This document shows, in pieces, positions 43,312 to 50,512 of a stretch of DNA of 50,512 bases. The notes below the pieces were generated by a model, which had not been told where the DNA came from, made no database searches, and saw only the letters and a program-made list of their open reading frames with translations. The translations under genes and the position numbers were made by a program. Origin of the DNA: Fuerstiella sp. (lineage in GTDB: Bacteria > Planctomycetota > Planctomycetia > Planctomycetales > Planctomycetaceae); contig JALHMY010000074.1 in the NCBI GenBank assembly GCA_022843805.1, forward strand, positions 1-50,512, read 5' to 3'. Numbering within the stretch: the first letter of the stretch is position 1; each line of letters starts with the position of its first letter.

Positions 43312-44247
43312 CTATTTCCTGTCGCGGGGAGAGTACAGCAGCCCAAGAATTCCCAGGCCATAGAAAGTGTATTCAACATCTGCCTGCTGATCCCAGCTGG
43401 CGCCTTTGAACCCGCCTTCCGGGCGTTCAATCGAAGTGGCCAGCCAGTTGAGAACTTTGTCAGGCGAAATCAGGTCACGCCGTCTGAGATCCTGAGCGGT
43501 CAGAAGTGCGGTGAAAGTCGAAAGTCCGTCGGCAAACGGTATTCGGGTATTGGCCTGAAATCCACCTTCGGAGCTGATGACGTCGGTCAGGAATGCAAGA
43601 ATATCATCAGCGATGTCTTCGTCGATGGCATTCAGACTCCGCAGGAGGGCTGCCGCAGCAGCCGTGGGATTGGTACCGCTGCGTTTCATGGGGGCGATTT
43701 CAACAAATCCGCCATCATCACGCTGCCGATCGTACAGAAACTGAATCAGAGCATTTCGTCGGGGAATTTTTCGTCCAATCATTTCGTATGTGAGTGCCAC
43801 CATGAACGACTGGTAGGTACTTCCGGCAGAACCTTCAGCCGCTTTTGCATAGCCGCCGTCTGAGACCCGGTTGGCTTCCAGCATTTGGGAAACCTGCTCT
43901 GCAAAATCGGAAGGAGCCGTTCCCAGCAGATCGGGACCACCGGACGCCTGAACCACGAGAGCACTGTACAGCCAGCTCAGCAGGTCAATCACACCGAGTT
44001 TTAGCGGGTTAACGGATCCCAGGTAGGCGGTCAGCAATTCTCGGACATCGTCGGAAATTCCGCCGGAGACTGCCAGCGCCCGCACTGCAAAACCGGTATA
44101 ATACAGATCCGAACCACCTTCGCGGCCCCGAAAACCACCGTCCGGCATTTGTTGAGCGATCAGGAATGCTCGATGCCGTTCAAGGCGTGCCGAGTCAATC
44201 TCGCTAAGTCCGCGAGCAACACGGTCGGCAAGCTGAAACAGGTACAT
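43312..44247 (-). CDS. Prenyltransferase/squalene-oxidase-repeat protein
   Basis: The 311-residue protein is made of alpha-alpha toroid repeats like those of protein prenyltransferase beta subunits and terpene cyclases. The repeat cores are visible: HRAFLIAQQMPDGGFRG, LEANRVSDGGYAKA, FLYDRQRDDGGFVEI, VISSEGGFQANTRI and IERPEGGFKGASWDQQADVE. A GG-F motif recurs in nearly all of them. Whether it is an enzyme is unknown; the usual zinc ligands of farnesyltransferases cannot be placed with confidence. The ATG at 44247 (MYLFQLADRV) was chosen over a GTG at 44253 because GGAA lies about 11 nt upstream. It is the first gene of an operon with the H4MPT dehydrogenase, suggesting a link to C1 metabolism. 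It is divergent from guaA. Confidence 0.88.
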   Translation of the reverse strand: MYLFQLADRVARGLSEIDSARLERHRAFLIAQQMPDGGFRGREGGSDLYYTGFAVRALAVSGGISDDVRELLTAYLGSVNPLKLGVIDLLSWLYSALVVQASGGPDLLGTAPSDFAEQVSQMLEANRVSDGGYAKAAEGSAGSTYQSFMVALTYEMIGRKIPRRNALIQFLYDRQRDDGGFVEIAPMKRSGTNPTAAAAALLRSLNAIDEDIADDILAFLTDVISSEGGFQANTRIPFADGLSTFTALLTAQDLRRRDLISPDKVLNWLATSIERPEGGFKGASWDQQADVEYTFYGLGILGLLYSPRDRK

Positions 44248-44403
44248 CGTCACAAATTCCGGTCAGGGAAAAAATCAGGATTTGGTCGGAGTATCGGAAA
44301 CTCCGAGTTTCCAGCAAGTGTAAATCGTGCTGGATTGTTGAGATTCATGGTCCGTCTGCTAAGCTCCACTGTTTGCCAAACGTGTTTTCACACAGGTCAA
44401 CAG
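44248..44403. promoter_or_regulatory. Divergent promoter region between the H4MPT operon and guaA
   Basis: This 156-bp gap must hold the promoters for the minus-strand prenyltransferase-repeat/dehydrogenase operon and the plus-strand guaA gene. A TTGCCAAACG stretch sits near 44371, but no paired boxes can be assigned with certainty. Confidence 0.5.
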
Positions 44404-45990
44404 ATGAGCATTTCTGAATTGACACGTCCTTCTGCCTCCGCGTCAGGGATTCAGGAAGACGTCGTTCTTGTGATGGATTTTGGTTCTCAAACCGCTCAAC
44501 TGATCGCTCGTCGAGTGCGCGATCAGAGCGTTTTCTGTCAGATCGTGCGTCATGATCTGTCAGCCGAACGCATTCAGGCACTGCGGCCAAAGGGCCTGAT
44601 TTTGTCGGGTGGTCCGGCGAGTGTCTACGGCAACGGGGCACCTCGAATCGACCCCGCGATTTTTGATCTGGGAATTCCGGTTCTGGGGATCTGCTACGGC
44701 ATGCAGATTACCTGCCAGACGCTCGGCGGTCGCATTTTGCCGGCCGCATCCCGCGAATTCGGCCGTTCTCCCTGCCGACATATTTCCGGGGATCCGCTGT
44801 TCGAAGGGCTGCCGTCCACATTTGTCGCATGGATGAGTCACGGAGATCAGGTGGATACTCTGACCGGCGACTTCGAATCCATCGCCGCTACAGACACGTG
44901 CCCCAATGCCGCCGTCAAGCATAAACAGCGGCCAATTTTTGGCCTGCAGTTCCATCCGGAAGTGACTCATACGGAATTCGGTGCCGATCTGCTTCGAAAT
45001 TTTGTAAGGAATATCTGTGGCTGCAAAGGCTCATGGCAGATCAGTTCGCTGATTGAACAGCAACAGAATCTGATTCGGCAGCGAGTGGGCAGTGATCGCG
45101 TGATTTGTGGATTGTCCGGCGGTGTTGATTCATCGGTTGTTGCAGCTTTGATCGCTGAAGCCATCGGAGACCGATTGTCCTGCATTTTTGTTGACAACGG
45201 GATGCTGCGCAAGGACGAACGTCGGCAGGTTGAAGAACAGTTCTCGAAGCATTTTCGCACAGACCTGCATGTTGTGGATGCCAGCCAGCGGTTTTTGTCT
45301 GAGCTCAAAGGCGTGACCGATCCTCAGCAGAAACGAAAAATTATCGGACGAGTATTTATTGAAGTGTTTCGTGATGAAGCAAAGTCGATTCCCAATGCCC
45401 GATTTCTGGCTCAGGGAACGCTTTATCCCGATGTGATCGAATCCGGAGCGAATCCCGATGGTCCGGCGGCGACAATTAAGTCGCACCACAATGTTGGTGG
45501 GCTTCCGGATGAACTCGGTTTTGAACTGATTGAACCTCTGCGAGATCTGTTCAAGGACGAAGTACGCCGCATGGGCGCTCAGCTCGGTCTTCCCGATGTG
45601 ATGGTTTGGCGACATCCGTTTCCGGGGCCGGGGCTATCAGTCCGTTGTCTGGGAGAAGTCACCGAAGAGCGTATGAATATCATCCGCGAGGCAGATGCGA
45701 TTCTGATTGAAGAACTCCATGCCGCCGGGCTGTACCGCACGATTCAGCAGGCCTTTATTGTTCTTCTGCCTGTGCAGTCCGTTGGAGTGATGGGTGATGA
45801 CCGGACCTACGAAAATGTAGCGGCAATCCGGGCGATCCAGACCGAAGATTTTATGACGGCTGACTGGTTTCACTTTCCTTACGATGTCCTGCAGAGAATT
45901 TCGACGAGAATTATCAATTCCGTGCGAGGCATCAATCGGGTGGTTTACGATGTGAGCTCCAAGCCGCCCGCTACGATTGAGTGGGAATAG
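44404..45990 (+). CDS. guaA: GMP synthase (glutamine-hydrolysing)
   Basis: This 528-residue enzyme makes GMP from XMP, ATP and glutamine. The N-terminal glutaminase domain shows the triad: Cys97 in GICYGMQ, His184 and Glu186 in FHPEVTH. The ATP-pyrophosphatase domain has the P-loop SGGVDSS at 238-244. The dimerisation domain ends with the standard RISTRIINSVRGINRVVYD and KPPATIEWE. The length is normal for the family. The ATG at 44404 was chosen because it fits the family N-terminus; the open frame upstream to 44149 overlaps the divergent gene and is not conserved. The downstream MFS gene starts 43 bp after the stop codon and is probably co-transcribed. Confidence 0.97.
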   Translation: MSISELTRPSASASGIQEDVVLVMDFGSQTAQLIARRVRDQSVFCQIVRHDLSAERIQALRPKGLILSGGPASVYGNGAPRIDPAIFDLGIPVLGICYGMQITCQTLGGRILPAASREFGRSPCRHISGDPLFEGLPSTFVAWMSHGDQVDTLTGDFESIAATDTCPNAAVKHKQRPIFGLQFHPEVTHTEFGADLLRNFVRNICGCKGSWQISSLIEQQQNLIRQRVGSDRVICGLSGGVDSSVVAALIAEAIGDRLSCIFVDNGMLRKDERRQVEEQFSKHFRTDLHVVDASQRFLSELKGVTDPQQKRKIIGRVFIEVFRDEAKSIPNARFLAQGTLYPDVIESGANPDGPAATIKSHHNVGGLPDELGFELIEPLRDLFKDEVRRMGAQLGLPDVMVWRHPFPGPGLSVRCLGEVTEERMNIIREADAILIEELHAAGLYRTIQQAFIVLLPVQSVGVMGDDRTYENVAAIRAIQTEDFMTADWFHFPYDVLQRISTRIINSVRGINRVVYDVSSKPPATIEWE

Positions 45991-46032
45991 GCTCTCCCTG
46001 CACCGAGTTCTGATCATGAAAGTACCTGCCGG

Positions 46033-47262
46033 ATGTCGCCACTACTGATTGTCCGCCTCTGGATTATGGTGTTCCTGCACTATTTTGTGTGGGGATCGTG
46101 GTATGTGACAATGGCGACCTATCTGACTCAGAAGCTTCGGTTTGAAGGCGGTCAGGTTGGACTGGCATACGGGTGCATGGCGATTGGTGCGATTGTTTCA
46201 CCGTTCTTTGCCGGCATCGTGGCCGATCGGTTTTTTGCCACACAGAAATTGCTGGCGACGTTGCATCTGGCAGGGGCCGGCCTGCTCTATCTTGTGTCTG
46301 CTCAAACGTCGTTCAGCACGTTTTATCCCCTGCTGATTCTTTATACTCTGACCTATATGGCCGGTCACGGCCTTACAAATACTCTGACGCTGCATCATGC
46401 CGTCAATCCCGGAAAAGAGTTTCCCATTGTGATGATGGCCGGCAGCGTTGGCTGGATTGCTGCCGGACTTGCCAACAGCGCATTGAAGCTGGAAGACAAT
46501 GTGGGAATGTTCTACCTGGCCTGTGGTACTGCGGTGGTGATGGCGATGTATTCGCTGACATTGCCCAATACTCCGCCGAAGGGCGCAGGACAGAAGCTGT
46601 CCGTTGGAACGATCTTAGGTCTGGACGCGATACGTCTGATGCGTGAGCCGTCATTCGCCACGTTTATCCTGTGTTCGTTTCTGATCTGCATTCCGCTGAG
46701 CTTTTACTTTGCGTGGATGAACGTGTTTCTGAACGAACTGGGAATTGAAAACGCAGCGGCAAAAATGACAATCGGACAGGTCTCAGACGTTGTGTTCCTT
46801 TTGCTGTTGCCGGTCCTGCTGCCATTACTCAAAGCAAAAGGAATTTTGCTGGTTGGGATGGCCGCGTGGGCCGTGCGATTTGCTCTGTTTGCATGGTTTG
46901 ACACAGCGCGTGACTCGCACTGGATGATGTACCTTGGCATTGCCGTCCATGGAATGTGTTACGACTTTATTTTTGTGATGGGACGAATGTATGTCGACAA
47001 ACGAGCGGGCGAAGATATTCGCGGAGCTGCTCAGGGTCTGCATGCGTTCGTGACGCTGGGAATCGGAATGTTTGTCGGCACCTGGCTCTCCGGCGTCGTG
47101 GGACAGCATTACACGATGGAGAGCTCAGACGGTGTTGTCACACACAACTGGCAAATGATCTGGGCGATTCCGGCCGTGCTTGCGCTGGTGCTTTCGTTCC
47201 TGTTTGTTGTCCTTTTCCGAGAAGGTGTGTCGGCCGTGGAAAAGGATGAACGGGCAGTCTGA
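46033..47262 (+). CDS. MFS transporter of the nucleoside:H+ symporter (NupG-like) type
   Basis: The 409-residue integral membrane protein has about 12 hydrophobic segments. The start RLWIMVFLHYFVWGSWYVTM, followed by YLTQKLRFEGGQVG, is typical of the NupG/XapB nucleoside:H+ symporter family. The motif GAIVSPFFAGIVADRFFATQ marks the first cytoplasmic loop, and a conserved YDFIFVMGRMYVDKRAG stretch lies in the second half. Nucleosides are the likely substrate, but the exact one is not readable. It follows guaA by 43 bp on the same strand, which supports a role in purine supply. The ATG at 46033 has only a weak ribosome binding site, consistent with coupling to guaA. Confidence 0.85.
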   Translation: MSPLLIVRLWIMVFLHYFVWGSWYVTMATYLTQKLRFEGGQVGLAYGCMAIGAIVSPFFAGIVADRFFATQKLLATLHLAGAGLLYLVSAQTSFSTFYPLLILYTLTYMAGHGLTNTLTLHHAVNPGKEFPIVMMAGSVGWIAAGLANSALKLEDNVGMFYLACGTAVVMAMYSLTLPNTPPKGAGQKLSVGTILGLDAIRLMREPSFATFILCSFLICIPLSFYFAWMNVFLNELGIENAAAKMTIGQVSDVVFLLLLPVLLPLLKAKGILLVGMAAWAVRFALFAWFDTARDSHWMMYLGIAVHGMCYDFIFVMGRMYVDKRAGEDIRGAAQGLHAFVTLGIGMFVGTWLSGVVGQHYTMESSDGVVTHNWQMIWAIPAVLALVLSFLFVVLFREGVSAVEKDERAV

Positions 47263-47311
47263 AATCTGTCTTTGGAAGTGAAGTGACTGGAATCGGTGTT
47301 TGCAGGGCCGC

Positions 47312-47521
47312 CACGTAGGCGAGTCTCTCCGAGACTCGCAAATGAAGCGCCCGTAGCTGCCAACAGGCGGCGAAGTTTTCAGGTCAAACGTCTGTTCGTT
47401 TTCAGGTCAAACGTCTGTTCGTTTTCAGGTCAAACGTCTGTTCGTTTGCAGGTCAAACGTCTGTTCCGGCGACTCGGAGTGACGCCGGGATGCGCGAGTC
47501 TCGGAGAGACTCGCCTACGTG
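47312..47521. mobile_element. 210-bp element with perfect 28-bp terminal inverted repeats
   Basis: The ends are exact reverse complements: 47312-47339 (starting CACGTAGGCGAGTCTC) and 47494-47521 (ending GAGACTCGCCTACGTG). Each end also contains its own GCGAGTCTC/GAGACTCGC palindrome, so it can fold alone. Between the ends lie four copies of a 23-bp tandem repeat. It codes for nothing and has the shape of a MITE. Target-site duplications cannot be defined by eye. Confidence 0.75.
47381..47466. repeat. Four 23-bp tandem repeats inside the inverted-repeat element
   Basis: Copies of AGGTCAAACGTCTGTTCG start at 47381, 47404, 47427 and 47450, exactly 23 bp apart. The repeats adjoin without unique spacers, so this is not a CRISPR. 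Confidence 0.9.
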
Positions 47522-47616
47522 TTTTCGATGAAGTTTGCCGTTGTTACTTCGAGCTTTGGAATGCAACCGCATTTCAGAAGACCATTGGAGTACTGGCGGT
47601 CCGTAGTCTGTGGCGA

Positions 47617-49011
47617 CTACCCCAGCAAACCCCAGATTGGTTCGCCATTGGTCAGATAAAGAGGGCGACCTTCCGGCGTTTGCAGAGCGACATGAGGGTC
47701 AATGCCAAGCAAATGGTAAATCGTGGCGGCCAGATCACCTGGCCGAACCGGATCTTCTGTGGGCCAGGCTGCTTCGTGGTCCGATGCGCCGTAAACCTTT
47801 CCTCCTTCGATGCCAGCTCCTGCAAAGACTACGGTGTTACATCCGGCCCAGTGATCTCGCCCCGCATTACTGTTGATCTTCGGAGTTCGACCGAATTCAG
47901 ACAGGCAAACAACGAGTGTTTCGTCAAGCAGATTGCGACTTGCAAGATCTTCAAGCAATGCAGAAAAACCACGATCCAGATTTGGCAGTAGCGGAAACTT
48001 ATGCTGTTTGAAATTCTCGGAATGAGTATCCCAGAAGGCATCATCGCGTTCCCAGTTGACCGTCACAAGGGGCACTCCCGCTTCTATCAAACGGCGGGAT
48101 AGCAGGCATCCCTGGCCAAATGGAGTGTTTCCGTAACGTTCGCGCAGCAGAGCATCTTCCAGCGAGATATCGAGCGCCTGCCGGGCGGCCGACGATGTCA
48201 GTAATTGCATTGCCTGAAGGTGGTATTCATCAAAGTTCGTACCGCCAGCCGCAACGTGCGGTTTGTCGGCGAAAATAGCGAGCTGATCCAGCAGCCCCTT
48301 TCGACGTACCAGGCTCTGCGGACTGTCCAGCAAAGGCAGCGGGCGGAAATCCGGCTGATTGGCATGTTGCGACACAAACATGGGATTGAACCGGTTTCCC
48401 AGCGAACCGGCAAAGAAGCCCGGAAAAATGTGATCGTTCGCCGATACCTGATTGGCTGGCCCGTTAAGCGTAATCGCGGCTGGCAAACCACTTTCAGAAC
48501 GTCGCTGGCGGCGGTCGTAGTTCACGACTGCCCCAAAACAGGGAAAGTCATCCGGGGCATTCTGAGGGTTTGTTGTTGGACGTTTATGTCGCATTCCGGT
48601 CAGCATGTAATGCATGGCGACCGTATGAGTATTGTCCGGATGCGTGACCGAACGAACCAGTGAGTAATGTTTGGCAAGCTGAGCGAGTCTCGGCAGATGC
48701 TCACAGATCTGAATCCCGGAGACATTGGTGTCGATTGGTCGAAATTCACCTCGTACATCTGAAGGAGCATCCGGTTTCATGTCCCATGTGTCCTGGTGCG
48801 CCGGGGCACCAAACATAAACAGGACAATGCACGATTTCGCGCGACCGAAACTGGGTCGCTGTCCGGACTGGAAGCCGGATGCCCGGGCCGATAACTGATC
48901 CGCCAGACTGAGTCCCACGCCTCCAATGCCCGAGAGACCACCGATTCGCAGCCAGTCCCGGCGCGTTATTCCCTCACAATTCTTATTTACTCGCCCGGGA
49001 ATGGTGATCAT
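47617..49011 (-). CDS. DUF1501 protein, stand-alone
   Basis: The 464-residue protein is a second DUF1501 member. Its N-terminus contains a twin-arginine-like signal (TRRDWLRIGGLSGIGGVGLS). The family motifs are present: AKSCIVLFMFGAPAHQDTWD, LVRSVTHPDNTHTVAMHYML, GVPLVTVNWERDDAFWDTH and LVVCLSEFGRTPKINSNAGR followed by DHW. The C-terminal IYHLLGIDPH is also typical. The ATG at 49011 has no strong ribosome binding site. Unlike the DUF1501 gene at 36.7 kb, it has no DUF1549/DUF1553 partner beside it in this window. The closest features are the 210-bp element downstream and the GxxExxY gene upstream. Confidence 0.95.
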   Translation of the reverse strand: MITIPGRVNKNCEGITRRDWLRIGGLSGIGGVGLSLADQLSARASGFQSGQRPSFGRAKSCIVLFMFGAPAHQDTWDMKPDAPSDVRGEFRPIDTNVSGIQICEHLPRLAQLAKHYSLVRSVTHPDNTHTVAMHYMLTGMRHKRPTTNPQNAPDDFPCFGAVVNYDRRQRRSESGLPAAITLNGPANQVSANDHIFPGFFAGSLGNRFNPMFVSQHANQPDFRPLPLLDSPQSLVRRKGLLDQLAIFADKPHVAAGGTNFDEYHLQAMQLLTSSAARQALDISLEDALLRERYGNTPFGQGCLLSRRLIEAGVPLVTVNWERDDAFWDTHSENFKQHKFPLLPNLDRGFSALLEDLASRNLLDETLVVCLSEFGRTPKINSNAGRDHWAGCNTVVFAGAGIEGGKVYGASDHEAAWPTEDPVRPGDLAATIYHLLGIDPHVALQTPEGRPLYLTNGEPIWGLLG

Positions 49012-49215
49012 GGAAGGGTTTACTTTCTCAAAACATGATTCATCGCCGCTTCGATACTATTGGAATTTGCTGGCGGATGCCAGACTGGCGGCGGATTATG
49101 AGTTGTGGTGAAAGACATCCAGTATGAGAGGCTGGTTATGATGCCGCCGAAGTGGACCTTCTCCTGCGCGACGGGCTGTATTCGCTACACGACAATCCCC
49201 GGGGGGCGTCAATGG

Positions 49216-49626
49216 TTAAAATTCTGAGTTGTTTGCTCCAGGAAGTATGAGTCGGTGAACGCCGTCAGTTAATTTCATTTCATGGAAATTGACAAGTAGT
49301 CCGAGCGGAACATCCAGAATCTTCATGTAGCTCAGGATCTGCGCTTTGTGGATTGGCAGAATTCTCTGAACGGCTTTGACTTCAACCAGGACACATCCTT
49401 CGACCAAAATGTCGAACCGTAATGGCTCCTCGCGGGCGAACCCCTTGTAATGGATTTTGACAACTTTTTGACTGGTGCACGCAAGGTTTCGAAGCTCGAG
49501 CTCTTTCAGCAGACACCACTCGTAAATGGGTTCTATGAGCCCTGGTCCTTTGTCTCGATGAACCTCGATTGCCCCCCCAATAATACTGGCCGTCAGGCTT
49601 GATGCTTTATCGTAGAGGTGGTGCAT
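49216..49626 (-). CDS. GxxExxY protein, PD-(D/E)XK-like
   Basis: The 136-residue protein belongs to the GxxExxY family. It shows the naming motif GPGLIEPIY (27-35) and a PD-(D/E)XK-like core with Asp72 (RFDILVEG) and the ExK pair Glu82-Lys84 (VLVEVKAV). The following PIHKAQILSYMKILDVPLGL and NFHEMKLTDGVHRLI are standard. The fold suggests a nuclease, but no activity is established. The ATG at 49626 was chosen as the only start that keeps the first conserved helix (ASSLTASIIGGAIEVH). It lies next to a long tandem array that begins about 115 bp upstream of its start. Confidence 0.93.
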   Translation of the reverse strand: MHHLYDKASSLTASIIGGAIEVHRDKGPGLIEPIYEWCLLKELELRNLACTSQKVVKIHYKGFAREEPLRFDILVEGCVLVEVKAVQRILPIHKAQILSYMKILDVPLGLLVNFHEMKLTDGVHRLILPGANNSEF

Positions 49627-49739
49627 GCTGCTGGTTCGATCTTCAACGGGGCGGAATCGGGTGTGTGATTAAGAATAACAATTATTTTTGGTGTAGGTAA
49701 TGGAAAAACAGAAGAGATATCAACAAGGCGGAGTCTTCG

Positions 49740-50512
49740 GGCTGGTCTCTGTTGCCTCTGTTTGCTTCTGTTCAAACCGAGTGCTGGACGGTCCTCCGTT
49801 CCGGTGGATTGAAACTGGTTCGTCGCCCAGTGCGGTCTTTTGGAATTCGTGGTTTCACAGGAGGGAACAGAGGAAACAGAGAGGAGGGCAGTCAACGCGG
49901 GGGATGGTCTCTGTTGCCTTTGATTGCTTCTGTTCAAACTGAGTGCTGGACGGTCCTCTGCTCCGGTGGATTGAAATTGGTTCTTCGCACATTGCGGGCT
50001 TTTGGAATTCGTGGTTTCACAGGCGGGAACAGAGGAAACAGAGACAAAGGCCGTGACTGCGGGGGATGGTCTCTGTTGCCTCTGTTTGCTTCTGTTCAAA
50101 CGGAGTGCTGGACGGTCCTCCGTTCCGGTGGATTGAAATTGGTTCTTCGCACATTGCGGGCTTTTGGAATTCGTGGTTTCACAGGCGGGAACAGAGGCAA
50201 CAGAGACAAAGGCCGTGACTGCGGGTGGATGGTTTCTGTTGCCTCTGTTTTGCTTCTGTTCAAACTGAGTGCTGGACGGTCATCGGTTCCGGTGGATTGA
50301 AATTGGTTCTTCGCACAATGCGGGCTTTTGGAATTCGTGGTTTCACAGGAGGGAACAGAGGAAACAGAGAGGAAGGCAGTGACTGCGGGTGGATGGTCTC
50401 TGTTGCCTCTGTTTGCTTCTGTTCAAACCGAGTGCTGGACGGTCCTCCGTTCCGGTGGATTGAAACTGGTTCGTCGCCCAGTGCGGTCTTTTGGAATTCG
50501 TGGTTTCACAGG
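49740..50512. repeat. 162-164-bp tandem array, at least 4.7 copies, open at the window end
   Basis: The word GTCTCTGTTGCC or a one-base variant marks unit starts at 49745, 49907, 50069, 50232 and 50396, so the period is 162, 162, 163 and 164 bp. Each unit has a CTCTGTTGCCTCTGTT-type left part and an AACAGAGGAAACAGAGA-type right part, which are complementary, so each can fold. The centre is GGAATTCGTGGTTTCACAGG. Frames read through it on both strands, but they only translate the repeat. Units differ by a few bases, so it is an aged or gene-converted array. Confidence 0.92.

Noticed and set aside
44149..44403. 85-residue N-terminal extension of GMP synthase
   Set aside because: It overlaps the divergent gene, is absent from the family, and the ATG at 44404 fits the normal length of 528 residues.
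47381..47466. CRISPR-like short repeats
   Set aside because: The 23-bp units adjoin without unique spacers and no cas gene is nearby.
49752..50300. Open frame of 182 codons with repeated peptides
   Set aside because: It translates the 162-bp tandem array; both strands are open because of the repeat composition.

Overview
This window reads as chromosomal DNA of a planctomycete (Planctomycetota, Planctomycetia-like). The evidence is a PSCyt1/DUF1549/DUF1553 protein paired with a DUF1501 protein, a second DUF1501 protein, a very large Ser/Thr kinase coupled to an ECF sigma factor, a methylene-H4MPT dehydrogenase, a ThuA-like protein, and much short repetitive DNA between genes. No rRNA, tRNA or CRISPR array was seen.

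Layout. 1-3.3 kb: a truncated integrase fused to an HTH segment, an ADP-ribosylglycohydrolase and a serpin lipoprotein. 3.6-10.6 kb: an ECF sigma factor followed at once by a 2,090-residue kinase/ATPase/SUMF1-like membrane protein. 10.7-15.1 kb: the most unusual part, a compact lanthipeptide-like locus. It has a Cys-rich candidate precursor with a C-terminal coiled coil, a HopA1-like putative phospho-Ser/Thr lyase, and one protein carrying a PqqD-like N-terminus, a kinase domain and a LanC cyclase with a Cys-Cys-Gly zinc motif. A 94-residue orphan gene lies beside it. 15.1-19.5 kb: repeat-rich DNA with a few hypothetical genes. 19.5-26.0 kb: an FeS photolyase of the PhrB type, GTP cyclohydrolase I, and a divergent operon of SDR/DUF2867, FAD oxidoreductase and a Tyr-less SDR. 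26.0-29.0 kb: gene remnants, a long prepilin peptidase and a Cys-rich small protein. 29.3-32.5 kb: a PspA, AAA ATPase and small-protein operon. 32.7-36.7 kb: an esterase, a ThuA-like protein, a zinc-ribbon membrane protein, then a 0.9 kb repeat graveyard. 36.7-41.6 kb: the DUF1553-DUF1501 operon. 42.4-44.2 kb: a prenyltransferase-repeat protein and mtdB/C, divergent from guaA and a nucleoside-transporter-like MFS gene (44.4-47.3 kb). 47.3-50.5 kb: a terminal-inverted-repeat element, a DUF1501 protein, a GxxExxY protein and a 162-bp tandem array running off the window.

How genes may work together (inference): the 15.1-to-11.0 kb minus-strand genes would install thioether rings on the Cys-rich peptide, with kinase, lyase and cyclase activities split over two proteins. 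The photolyase, FolE and oxidoreductases may form a light or oxidative-stress module. PspA and the AAA ATPase suggest a membrane-stress unit. GuaA and the transporter suggest purine supply. The non-coding DNA holds at least eight distinct repeat families, several with terminal inverted repeats.
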